Assembly: GCA_018136815.1 (NCBI GenBank)
Contig: CM030937.1
Span: 5,474,632 to 5,538,631, forward strand
Direction: 5' to 3'
DNA from: Isochrysis galbana
Taxonomy: Eukaryota > Haptophyta > Isochrysidales > Isochrysidaceae
Length of the DNA: 64,000 bases
Shown here one piece after another: positions 40,696 to 50,178 of the stretch (position 1 is its first letter; each line of letters starts with the position of its first letter). Below the pieces are notes generated by a model. That model was not told where the DNA came from. It made no database searches and worked only from the letters and a program-made list of their open reading frames with translations. A program made the translations under genes and the position numbers.

Positions 40696-41934
40696 GATAG
40701 GAGCTCCGCGCTAGGAGTTTATCGCCCTGGCACCATCATGGTGACCAGGGCGGCCGAGAGGAGAGAGCGCGACGCCATCGCTCGCGCTCTCTCCAGAACC
40801 GAACCGGATAAAATTCTCTATACAAAACCCCAAACACCTCTATCTCACGCACACTCACACTCACAGTAACACAGTAACACATAGAACACTAATGTAAATA
40901 AACAGAGTGAGAGCGTGAGGAGGGGAAAAGAGAGGGGAAGAGAGAAAAGAAGAGAGGAGGCCCGTCGCCTCTCCTCACGTGAAGAGAGAGAGAAGAGAGG
41001 AGATCTCACAGGACTTAGAAAGTAAACATAGGAGAGGGCGGAGGGGCATCCGTAACACCCCCTCCTAAACGGAGCAAAGGGGGGGGAACTGACGGACTGG
41101 AGGTTACGGATGGAACAGGAGGAACCGGATGGGACGGAAGGTAGGCGGCGGAAGGCACGGCCTTTTGGGCATTGGCGGGTTGGACGGGCTGACCATCTTC
41201 CATGGTTGGAAGATGGATGGCGGGCAGTGGCGAGGGCGAGCGCGAGGACGGAGCGGACATAGCGGACAGCGGGTGTGAGTGGGTGAGTGAGTGGATTTGG
41301 TTGGTGTTGTAAGATTGCTTGTTACGACGGAGCGAGAGCGAGAACGAGAACGAGGGAGCGAGGAACGACTGGGCGAGGGACGAGGGCGACAGAGGCCGAC
41401 AGGATACCAATCCGACTAGTCCGACAACAATCCGAGACACGCACACTCGACTTTCACCCAACATTCCTCCACACTAACGTATCTTTCCCCACTTGGGCGG
41501 GGAAGACACAGAAGGAAGGAAACAAGGAAGAGAAAGCCGACAAGAGAGCGACGATGCGACGGAAGAGCCGACGGCGAACGGCGGTGTAGGTAGAAAGTAA
41601 GGAGGGAATCTACGTGCGTAAACCAAAAGGGGCGAGAGGGTAGGCTTCGCGCGGGGGAAAAACTCCGCAGCGGCGAACACCTACGACGAGAGCGAGAGCA
41701 GGCGCGGGGGAAAGACAGCAAGGAGGGACCAAAGGCAGAGCAAGGCCCAAGGTGCAAAGGAGCGAAACAGGAACGAGACAGGCCACAAAGGGGCGCAACG
41801 GCAAGGAGCGAGGGGCGAGTTACGAGTGAAGAGTTCTACAAGTTACCAGTAAAACTCCGCGGCAACAAGGTCGATTGAGCACAAAGACGCAAGGTCAGAA
41901 GTCGATCGCGGATGCGACAGGAACCTGCGGAGGG
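40696..41934. other. Poorly coding region
   Basis: Contains a minus-strand frame 41015-41464 that is Pro/Ser-rich (MSAPSSRSPSPLPAIHLP) and a GA-rich patch. No family is recognised. A G-rich tract followed by TGTTACGG on the minus strand at about 41060-41080 could mark an old long-terminal-repeat edge, but no retroelement domain is present. Confidence 0.25.
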
Positions 41935-42065
41935 GGGGGAAATCTGCGGACTGCGGAGGGGGGGGGGATCTGCGGAGGGGGGGGGGGAAACGAAAGGGGG
42001 GGGGGGGGGGAACTGCAGAGGGGGGGTGAAATGCAGAAGGAGGGGGGAAGGGGGAATGCAGAGGG
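41935..42065. repeat. Cluster of poly-G runs
   Basis: Five or more runs of 7-14 G separated by ATCTGCGGA, AACTGCAGA or similar spacers. G-quadruplex formation is plausible. Confidence 0.85.
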
Positions 42066-42667
42066 CCCAGTTCTGTTACCTGCATTTATAACCTTAAACG
42101 CGTGAACAATTACCGTAACCGTAAAAATAAAACTCCAATCCTCGAATTTCGAGACGAAAATCGGCGAACCAGGACTTGAGCCCAGGGAGAATCCGAATCT
42201 GCACGCCTTGCGCGACCACGGCGAACATAGAAGACGGTATATAGCGAAGAAGGCTCGTACTCGTGCCGAAATATTCATGCCAAAAGAGGCCTGAATACAA
42301 CATTTTTTTACAAAGCGCTTGAATTTTCTTCTCGACACGCAGGCAGCTTGCTGCGCACCTTCTTCTGTGTCTTGGTCAGCACCCTCACGATGCCAGTGCG
42401 TGTGCACCAGCCCGCAAGGTCACCAATGTTGTTGTGAAACAGCTTGAGACATATGAGATTGTTCAAAAAGCTCCAATGGATAGAACCTCAGAAACTGCTT
42501 TCATCCCCTTGTCGTCAATGTTGTTTGTATACGTATCTTTTTGGGAATTTGGATTCTTCCAATGCGCAATGCCAATGCAAGCATCATTTGTTCTTGAGTC
42601 CAGGGAGACGGATAAGCGACAGATTCAACATATTGCTTGATTTCATCTGGGAAACAAAATTGAGTAA

Positions 42668-42847
42668 TCAGGCTTTTCTGGTGTAGAACGCTTGCGTGAG
42701 AGTAGTGGGTCCAGAGCCGCGTGCGCGGGAATATTGCAAATAATTTAGAATATTATCATGAAGAAAAGGCAGCTCTGAGCCTAATGCGACACCAAGCGCA
42801 TAGAGCATAGAACCAACGACAGGTGCAATTGTTGACATCAATGCCAT
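42668..42847 (-). CDS. Short hydrophobic open frame, 59 codons
   Basis: Starts MALMSTIAPVVGSMLYALGV, one possible membrane segment, then ELPFLHDNILNYLQY. The surrounding 42320-42850 is AT-richer than average, with further short protein-like stretches in other frames, so this is probably part of a decayed gene of unknown origin. Confidence 0.25.
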   Translation of the reverse strand: MALMSTIAPVVGSMLYALGVALGSELPFLHDNILNYLQYSRARGSGPTTLTQAFYTRKA

Positions 42848-43517
42848 TGCGCCGTTCGCCTTATGCCCTGCAGTTTACCGTAGCCTGTAGCTATCTCCAT
42901 CCGCTCATCAGATGCAGATGCCCGATGCCTCCTCGTAAGCTCTGAATCCGAGATCGATTGTGACAAGGTCAGTGGCCGGGAGCAAAGCGGGTGCCGCCTA
43001 CCAAGTACAACGGCCAACAGGGCCCTAACGTTGAATGAATCCAAGAATAAAGAATTCAGGAGACTGGGACGCAAGAGGGACAAAATGCACGGTGTGAGAT
43101 GTACAAATGAACAAAGCTGCGCACACGGCCTAGAGCAGCCGTGTTCACGACTCACGATCCAAGGGTCTTGCACCATCGCGTCCGATGTGTTCATCTACGG
43201 CCAGCTGAAAGAAGCGATGCATCGGGGAAAGCGGCAGCAAAGACACATGACGCAGTCTTTGAGGAGAAGATGAGATGGGCAAGCACCAAGGGATAGTGAG
43301 ACTGCAACCTTAGCCCCTCTAGTTAGCATTGCATGCCGAGGACATTTTGCACGCATGCATGCGATGCGATGCGCCTGCTTCGCAGTCCCCGCACGCCCTG
43401 AATGGCGCTAAGCGGCATCGGCTCTGGACCGACTTGAGTTCTCTATGCCCGCTGTCCAAGCACTAGAGGTAACCATCAAACCCCGCAAACAACTAAGTTC
43501 AGTCCATCAAGCAACTC
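42848..43517. other. Intergenic, no gene recognised
   Basis: No supported frame, RNA or repeat. Confidence 0.3.
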
Positions 43518-44438
43518 CTAGGACACTGGCTTGCCCTTCACTGGTTCTCCCGATGGGGATTGCTGCACGTAGAGCTTTGTGGGATCCGAGGGGTCGATGT
43601 AAGCTGCACTTACAATCTCAGCCACCACCACTGCCGGGACTGCGACCGCGACTGGCGGAGCACTTGGCGTCTCTCCGCGCCGCTCGGCCTCCATGCGAAT
43701 GCGCATCTCACGAAGGAGCGCGAAGAAAATTGGCAGAAATGTTCCCACCCCACCGGACTTGAACGTAAAGCACCAGTGGATGTCATCCTCACAGATCGAG
43801 TCAGGCAGCGGTGGCGAGGAGCCCGACAAGTTGTTGGCGCCAAAGATAGGCTGGTTGAAACTCTCATTGTAGAGCGTCGCGAGCGGGACATCGAAGCCGT
43901 TGATGTTGGAGCTAGGTCCCCCAAAGAAGCTGCTGCCCGAGGAGCTATTGGCCTGAGAAATAAGGGACGGGCCCGCAAGGATAAGCGGACCTCAGCTGCG
44001 CTTCTTCCTTGCGCACACGCTGTCTCACTCTGGATCGCCTGCTCACCTTGAAGACGATCCGCAGTGGAGACAGGAGTAGCTCGCCCATCCCGTGGAATTT
44101 GTGGCTGCACACACAGGGAAGAGGGAGGAGGGGGGGGTCGGGAGAGAAGAGAGAAGGGTGAAGTCAATCGGCCGGGTGGCGGACCGGAGGGGAGAGAGGG
44201 TGGAGGTGGGGGGAACAGAAGGACGGAGAAGGAAAGGGAGAGAAGAGGGGCTTTGGAGACGATGGGGAGGGGGGAAGGCTGTATGGGAGAAAGAGCCTGG
44301 GTTGGAAGGCGTGGGGTGGGTGAGAGTGCACGCTCACTTGCGGCTCTTGGCGGTGAAATGGATCCCACTCCGCCCAAGCACGAACATCTCATTCGGCATC
44401 TCCATAATCTGGCCGCCCACCATCTGTGGGTTCTCCAT
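43518..44438 (-). CDS. WBP2-like GRAM-domain protein, three exons
   Basis: Exons 44338-44438, 44047-44104 and 43518-43952; introns GTGAGC to GTGTGCAG (233 bp, phase 2) and GTGAGC to TTTCTCAG (94 bp, phase 0). The product is about 197 residues: MENPQMVGGQIMEMPNEMFV at the start, GMGELLLSPLRIVFK across exon 2, then NESFNQPIFGANNLSG and a strand ending WCFTFKSGGVGTFLPIFFAL. The order (strand, SPLRIVF, QPxFGAN, FTxGG) is that of WW-domain-binding protein 2, a GRAM/PH-like fold that binds membranes or partners. The PPxY motifs of animal WBP2 are absent; the tail is Pro/Val-rich. It is cytosolic or membrane-associated by inference. Upstream is a 400-bp CT-rich stretch. Each exon alone is easily missed. 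Confidence 0.65.
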
Positions 44439-44458
44439 GGCGGCCCTCCTCTCCGCCC

Positions 44459-44860
44459 ACCGCTCTCTCTCTCCCTCTCTCTCTCCCTCTCTACTCTCCC
44501 TCTCTACTCTCCCTCTCTACTCTTCTTTGTTCTCTCTCCCTCTCTCTCCCTTTCTCTGTCTCTCTCTCCCTCCTCTCCCCCTCCCTCCCTCCCTCCCTCC
44601 CTCCCTCTCTCTCTCTCCCTCTCTCTCCCTCCCTCTCCCTCCCTCCTTCTCTCTTTCTCTCCTCTCTATTCTCTAGTTCCTCCTCCTCTCTCCTCCTCCT
44701 CCCCGCCCTGTTCTCCAGACAGAGTGCCCTCGCTCCCTCTCTCTCTCTCCCTCTCTCTCCTCTCTCCCATTTCATACTCCTCGCCCAGACACTCCTAGAG
44801 TCTTCCTTTTCCCTTCTCTTTCCTCTGTTCTTCCCTCTCGGGGAGAGAGATCTGGACATA
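44459..44860. promoter_or_regulatory. CT-rich tract upstream of the WBP2-like gene
   Basis: Long imperfect CTCTCC/CCTCC repeats directly upstream of the WBP2-like start. They give Ser/Leu-rich shadow frames. Confidence 0.5.
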
Positions 44861-45356
44861 TGATCCTCGTGAACTACTTATACTTCACTCCTCTTCTTCT
44901 TCTCCCCCCGTCCTTCTTTCTCCTCCTCTTCTTCCCCTATCTCTCTACCTCTCCTCTCCTCTCCTCCTTCCGCCTTCTCTCTCTCTCTCTCGTTCGCGCT
45001 TGCTTCCTGGCACTGCATGCTGTACTTCTTTACTTCGTACTTCCGACTCTCGTGCTTTACTTTCTAAAGCTATCTGGCTTTCCCTCCCCCAAGGGGCCGG
45101 GCGCCGCCGAGAGAGAGTCTGGAGCCTCCTCGCTCCTCGCGCTCCACCCCTGGGCGGCTAAGGTTAAAAAGCGTCTGGGACACCACAAATATCACCCTGA
45201 TCTGGATATTTTAGAGGCCGTGGCGCTTGTCGGACAAGACGCTTTTCAATTTCAATTTCAATGGATAGTTCATGCGGATGCGGATTACAGATTACAGGTC
45301 GTAACTCATAACGGAACGAAAAAGATGCAAAATCAACTTCCTACAGCAACCGGCAT
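44861..45356. other. Unassigned; contains an open frame judged doubtful
   Basis: A plus-strand frame (44860-45363) starts in CT-rich DNA, giving Leu/Phe/Ser-rich sequence, and ends in the retroposon target site. Hydrophobicity here follows from base composition, so I do not call a gene. Confidence 0.3.
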
Positions 45357-45372
45357 TCAATGATTCAGTGCT

Positions 45373-46149
45373 CAACTAAGTTTATACTTGGTTCGCCCAT
45401 GGGGGGGCACGAGCCCCCCCCCTCTCTCCACTCCCACTCCTCCCCTGCCGTGGGGGAGGAACCACCCATCCTCCTGGCATGCCTGATGGCTTGCCAGGAG
45501 GCCACTGCCCTGCTGACCCACTCTCTCCCTGACAGGCTCGCCTAGCTGATTCGCGCGTCCTGGCCCCTCGCCGTGGCCAGCCCATCGCTCCAACCCCCCC
45601 TCCCCCCCTGGTCGACAGGCAGACAGGTGCAGAGTGGGGGCCCCTGGCCCCTGAGGCCCAGGAGCGCCAGCGAGGTAGAGGCAGGGGAGACCAAAGCCCA
45701 ACCCCAGCCTCCTCTGCCCCCTGAGCTGGCCTCCGGGAGCCTCCAGGGGTCGCCAGAGGCAGCTGCAGGCCTGTCGCAGGTGCGCCATCGCGCGTGCCTG
45801 CAGGAGAGGGGAGAGAGAGCGCGGAGAAGGGGGTGGGCGGAGCGAGGGCTCCGCTCACCGGAAAATATGTAAGTCCCGCACCTGTTTACAGGAGAAGTCG
45901 GGACTGAGGACGCCGCCAGCCCGGTAGGCATAGGAGGAAGAGGGGAACGGATCACCGGGGGGGGGCGCGGGCCACCGACCATATCTAAGCCCTTTTCCCC
46001 TATCCCCCTAGTAGTGAACGGGGGGGGGAGTCGCCTGATGGCGGGGGGGAAAGGGCCGGGAGAGAGGGGGTGTAGAAAGTTTTGCTGCGTGAGTAGAAAG
46101 TAGAGGGTCCACGGCCGCGTGTGCGGTGAGACTATTAAGAAGTTAATAA
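45373..46149 (+). mobile_element. 0.75-kb retroposon, complete copy
   Basis: A 777-bp unit flanked by the perfect 16-bp duplication TCAATGATTCAGTGCT (45357-45372, 46150-46165). The 5' end CAACTAAGTTTATACTTGG is followed by GTTCGCCCATGG; the 3' end is GTGAGACTATTAAGAAGTTA. Confidence 0.9.
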
Positions 46150-46544
46150 TCAATGATTCAGTGCTTCAGGGGTCAGGGTCAGGGGGGGCAAGCAAGGTGG
46201 GAAGTGGGAAGCCCGAAGCCGAAGCCCGAATAAAAGAGGGGGTACAACTACAAGCTACAAGTAGGTGGAGGTGGTAATAAAAAATCGTCGAATGCGAACT
46301 CAACTCATGTTCTCATGTTATATGTTATATTCAACTCAAACCTTTTGCTTTTGCCCTTTGACCGTTTGAACCAAGTCAATGTCAGAGCGCAAGGCTGCTC
46401 TCACTCTTGGAGATTGCATACGAGGGCGCGCCGGCAGCTAGCGCGGAACGCGGTTCTTGCGGGGAGCTCATGGAACTCCCCCAGCCCTTTCTCTCCCGCC
46501 ATCTGGCAACTCCAACTCCAAACTACAAGTTTCTACTTTCTACT

Positions 46545-46765
46545 TTTAGTTCGCCTATGGGGGAGCAGGGAGCAGCATGAGCATGAGCCCCCCCCATCTC
46601 CACATCTCCACACTCCTCCCCTGCTGTGGGGGAGGATCCACCCATCCTCCTGGCATGCCCTATGGCTTGCCATGAGCCAAGAGCACACTGCCCAGCTGAC
46701 CCACTGGCCCACTCTCCTCCTCCTCCCCACTCCCCACACACAAGCACACGCTCGCCTGAGAATGC
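46545..46765 (+). repeat. Diverged retroposon fragment
   Basis: It retains GTTCGCC, the ATGAGCCCCCCC arm, CCTCCTGGCATGCC and TGACCCACT in family order but with many differences, so it is an older copy. Ends are not definable. Confidence 0.55.
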
Positions 46766-46785
46766 CTGAATCGCGCGTCCTTGCC

Positions 46786-46908
46786 CTAGATGGGAAATGG
46801 GAGTATCTGTCCTGGCCCTCGAATGCATTTGAAATAGATTTGGCCGGAGGCCAAATACATGTATATTTGGCTGTATTTGCAGGCCCCAGCAACGTATTTC
46901 CCATCTAG
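46786..46908. mobile_element. 123-bp hairpin element with 13-bp perfect inverted ends
   Basis: CTAGATGGGAAAT at the left and ATTTCCCATCTAG at the right, with an inner TTTGGCC/GGCCAAA hairpin. No clear target duplication. Foldback or MITE-like. Confidence 0.55.
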
Positions 46909-47052
46909 CTAGGGTCCTGCCTGGCCCGGCGTGTCACGGACTCGTAGAATGCGCCATAGAACGAGGAAAGAGGTCTTGTAGAGTAGAAAGTAGTGCGTGG
47001 GGGAGGATTCAGGTGGGCGCGCTGATTGCTCTTGTGGCTGCCAGGCCCTCCG

Positions 47053-48468
47053 ATGAAGCTCTGCCTCCTCTTTCTCCTCCGCTGCGCGACTGGCCAGGCC
47101 GAATCTCCCAAGGACCCTCAGGCACACAGACTCGATGAAGGGTTGCAGCGCATCGTGGGGCAGATGGCGCATGACAGCGGGCATGGGCGGAACGAACGGG
47201 ACGATTGGCGGCAAGACTATCTGAGTTCTCTCGAGCCCAACCTGAGCCAGCAGCACAACGTGAGGCAGGACAGCTCGCGTGAGTTGTTCGATGGTGCAGA
47301 GCATAGCGTGAGCCAATCGGCTCCCGCACTTGCGGAGCTGCTGGACTCACGAGGACGCGACGAGCACTCGTTCGAGGGAGAGCCTAGCGTGACGCAGCCA
47401 CTGCCGGAAGAGAAGCACAGTGTGAGTCAGAAAATCCACTTCCGAGCCAAAGGGCGGATGGGTCAAAAGCTCACAGAGGTAGCCCATTCACTCCCGGCCG
47501 GGATCCCATCGATCCCTAGCGCCGGCGCCATGTCTGTGCAGTCCATTATGAACTCCATGTTTGGATCTGTCAAGCAAGTGAGCAAAGAGGCCAAAAAGGC
47601 AGAGAAGGAGGCGGCCAGGGCCGAGGCAAGGGCGGAGAGGGCGGCGGCGCAGTCGCAGCGGCAGGCAGAGCTCCTTGCAGCCAAACAAGCCGCAGAGGAA
47701 GTGCGGCGAGGCGAACGGGAGGCGACCAAGGCGGCCTTAAAGGCCGCCAAGGCGGAAGCAAAAGTTGCCAAGGCTGAAGCAAAGGCGCTACAAACGGCCG
47801 CCGTAGCGCAGCACAGTCTCGAGGCTGCAATCGTGGTGGCCTCAGCACCTTCAGCGCCACCAACAAGATTTGTTGACCACACCACCCAAGGGGCCGATCC
47901 ATCTTCTTATACCCCCCCGCCGCCGCCTCCGCCGCCACCGCCCCCTCCCCCGCCACCGCCTCCCCCTCCGCTGCCCGACAATTTCTCTATGCCTCAACGT
48001 CCGTCTGCGCCCCCACCTTCCCCTTCATGGCCAAGTCCGCCATCCTCACCCCCGCTGCCTCCCTTCACTCCGGCTCGCGCGCCTATTCTACCCCCGTTGT
48101 ATCCGTCTCCGTCTCCGCCCCACCGGCCCCCTAGCCCTAATGCTCCCATGCCCCCATCAGCCCCGCCGCTCGTCCCGCAGCCTTCCAAGCCCCCACCCTC
48201 TTCGCCTCCGCCTCCCCCATGGCCGTTGCCTCCACCACCCTTGACCCCGTCCCCACAAGCAACAGTGGGCCGACGACGCAAGAAGAATCGCATCGCGAGG
48301 ATAATTTCTGAAACCATCGCCCTGGCTATGGAAAGTCACACCACCTTGACCACGCACTCTCTTTTCTTCTTGTTATTCTGCGTTCTTGTGGCGCTAGTTG
48401 CGAGGAGGATAAGTACGCTCATGGAGCGAAATCCGCAGCGGGAGACAAACACAGCCATTATGGTCTAG
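47053..48468 (+). CDS. Secreted/membrane-anchored proline-rich protein
   Basis: A product of 471 residues. It begins MKLCLLFLLRCATGQA, a signal peptide. Residues about 35-140 hold four or five degenerate repeats around LSQQHNVRQ, HSVSQ and PSVTQ. Residues about 175-270 are a long Lys/Glu/Ala helix, probably a coiled coil. About 290-315 is almost pure proline, and the Pro/Ser-rich region runs to about 405 (PPPSPSWPSPPSSPPLPP). A basic patch (GRRRKKNR) precedes a hydrophobic segment (LFFLLFCVLVALVA, about 443-456). This is a type I membrane layout with an extracellular hydroxyproline-rich-like stalk, as in algal wall or scale-associated proteins; exact function is unknown. I chose the second Met because it opens the signal peptide. 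Confidence 0.6.
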   Translation: MKLCLLFLLRCATGQAESPKDPQAHRLDEGLQRIVGQMAHDSGHGRNERDDWRQDYLSSLEPNLSQQHNVRQDSSRELFDGAEHSVSQSAPALAELLDSRGRDEHSFEGEPSVTQPLPEEKHSVSQKIHFRAKGRMGQKLTEVAHSLPAGIPSIPSAGAMSVQSIMNSMFGSVKQVSKEAKKAEKEAARAEARAERAAAQSQRQAELLAAKQAAEEVRRGEREATKAALKAAKAEAKVAKAEAKALQTAAVAQHSLEAAIVVASAPSAPPTRFVDHTTQGADPSSYTPPPPPPPPPPPPPPPPPPPLPDNFSMPQRPSAPPPSPSWPSPPSSPPLPPFTPARAPILPPLYPSPSPPHRPPSPNAPMPPSAPPLVPQPSKPPPSSPPPPPWPLPPPPLTPSPQATVGRRRKKNRIARIISETIALAMESHTTLTTHSLFFLLFCVLVALVARRISTLMERNPQRETNTAIMV

Positions 48469-49200
48469 TCGAGCCTGTGGATCTCCTCCAGATACCTAGA
48501 TCCACAATGATGAGATGCAGAGCATTCAAGCGGATGATGATGCGACGAGATGATTCTCGATCAAGCGTCGTTACGCTCGGCTCTTTGCCTTTCTACTATG
48601 CGCCAACACTGGCTCATTGCACAAAAGAATTCGTGCGCATTTTTTGGATTGTACGTTGTGAATACTTCTTCTCGCACTCGACTCGACGAATCATCACTGC
48701 CGCCCGTAAGGTTGAGATGAACACGTTGTTATACCTTTGCACATACCTTGTTATAACCTTGTAACTTATATCCTCTTACTTGTAACTTTATCTAAGCCAT
48801 CGCGCGTACGTGTATGTTGATGGCCAGTGCCAGTGCTAGTACAACGATGTTTTATAAATGTAAATGTACTACTTCAGTGCCATATCCGAATCCGCAGCCA
48901 TGTTCCATGTTGCTGCTTCTGCTTGGAGTATTCTCGCCCCCACACTCTTGCATGCTTATGCTTATGCCCACATTCGCTGGCTGCTGTCACTCCGATGCGC
49001 TCGCCCCCTCTGCCTTTGCCCCTGGCCTCTCCTGCCTCTCCCCCGCTCGCCTCCTCTGCCCTTGTCGCATTCGCGCGATGTCTCATAAGCAAAAAGGAAA
49101 AAGGTATAACAGTAGCAAGAAAAAACAGTATCAAAAAAAGTAAAAAGAACAGAGGAAGAAAGAAGGAAGAAGAGTGAAAGAAAGAAGAGAGAAAAAACCT
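48469..49200. other. Intergenic, A-rich toward the end
   Basis: The CGCATTCGCGCGATGTCTCAT block near 49070, followed by an A/AAG-rich stretch, is shared with 21229-21280. No gene. Confidence 0.35.
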
Positions 49201-49618
49201 TCTAATATTCTCGCCCCGCGCGTGGCCTAGAATCGTGCTATGCTACCACGCCTTCGCTCCTCTCCTACCCTTCACCAACCTCCAACCTGCCTTGCGGCGC
49301 CTCCCCTCGTGCACTACTACTACTAAGGGGCTAAGGGGCTCGGGTTGTGGGGGGTGGCTGGATGTGGCGGGCTGTCCCGATCCTTAGCGCTAGATTCTCA
49401 CGTACCTCCCTTCTGTTGCGCTAAGTGGTCGGGTTGTCTTCGTGAATGGCTTTTGGTTTTGGTTCCTATGTGTCATGTGTCGTCGAGGACGGTGTCGGTT
49501 GGCTGTCTTTTGGTGTTTTCACTTATTTCGAGGTATGCGGTTGCGCAAACCCGTAGTCTTAAAGACTACCGGGTTGTCTTCGGGGGGGGGGGGGGAAGAC
49601 AACGGAAAATGTCTGCCT
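49201..49618. repeat. Repeat starting CTAATATTCTCGCC with a block shared with 22740-22812
   Basis: The left end (CTAATATTCTCGCCCCGCGCG) is like the reverse complement of a retroposon 3' end. The right part (GCGCAAACCCGTAGTCTTAA to GAAGACAACGG) matches 22740-22812 inversely. It may be a minus-strand insertion of another retroposon type. Confidence 0.45.
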
Positions 49619-50140
49619 AGGATTCCCGGACAAAGATCGCATCCGCATAGTGTGCACTAGTGTACTAGAATAATTATGAGTCTGGATGCGACAGTGGGGG
49701 GGGGGGCGGGGAAGAGAGAGAGAGAGGGTCCGTCGGACCGTCCGTCGTGTCCCGAGTCTCTCGTCTCCTCTTCTCTCGCGATAGCGATAGAGAGGATTCC
49801 CGGACAAAGATCGCATCCGCATAGAGTGTGCACCAGTGTACTATAATAATGAGTCTGGATGCGACAGTGGGGGGGGGGGGGGGGGGCCGGGGAAGAGAGA
49901 GAGAGAGGGTCCGTCGGACCGTCCGTCGTGTCCCGAGTCTGTCGTCTCCTCTTCTCTCGCGATAGAGAGGATTCCCGGACAAAGATCGCATCCGCATAGA
50001 GTGTGCACCAGTGTACTACTACTATAATAATAAGTCTGGATGCGAAAGGGGGGGGGGGGGGGGGGGAGAGGGTCCGTCGGACCGTCCGTCGTGTCCCGAG
50101 TCTCTCGTCTCCTCTTCTATTCCTTTCTCTCGCGATAGAG
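49619..50140. promoter_or_regulatory. Three tandem copies of a 174-bp unit upstream of the light-harvesting gene
   Basis: Units 49619-49792, 49793-49967 and 49968-50140 each start AGGATTCCCGGA; a fourth start (50141) runs into the gene. Each unit holds an inverted pair CGCATCC/GGATGCG around TATAATA-like sequence, a poly-G run and the hairpin GGTCCGTCGGACC. Position 40-560 bp before the start suggests promoter or transcription-start duplication. Confidence 0.7.
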
Positions 50141-50178
50141 AGGATTCCCGGAAGCTTCTGCGGATCTTCTTGCTCGCG

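Noticed and set aside
41015-41464. Possible capsid-gene start and long-terminal-repeat edge
   Set aside because: Only a Pro/Ser-rich frame and a purine tract followed by TGTTACGG were seen; no protease, integrase or reverse-transcriptase signature within reach.
44860-45363. 167-codon membrane-like frame
   Set aside because: The hydrophobic part comes from a CT-rich tract and the rest ends in a retroposon target duplication; no homology recognised.
45373-45420. tRNA-like internal promoter (GGTTCGCCC near the retroposon 5' end as a B box)
   Set aside because: Other intact copies read GGTTGACCC, and no matching A box at the right distance was found, so a tRNA origin is not supported.
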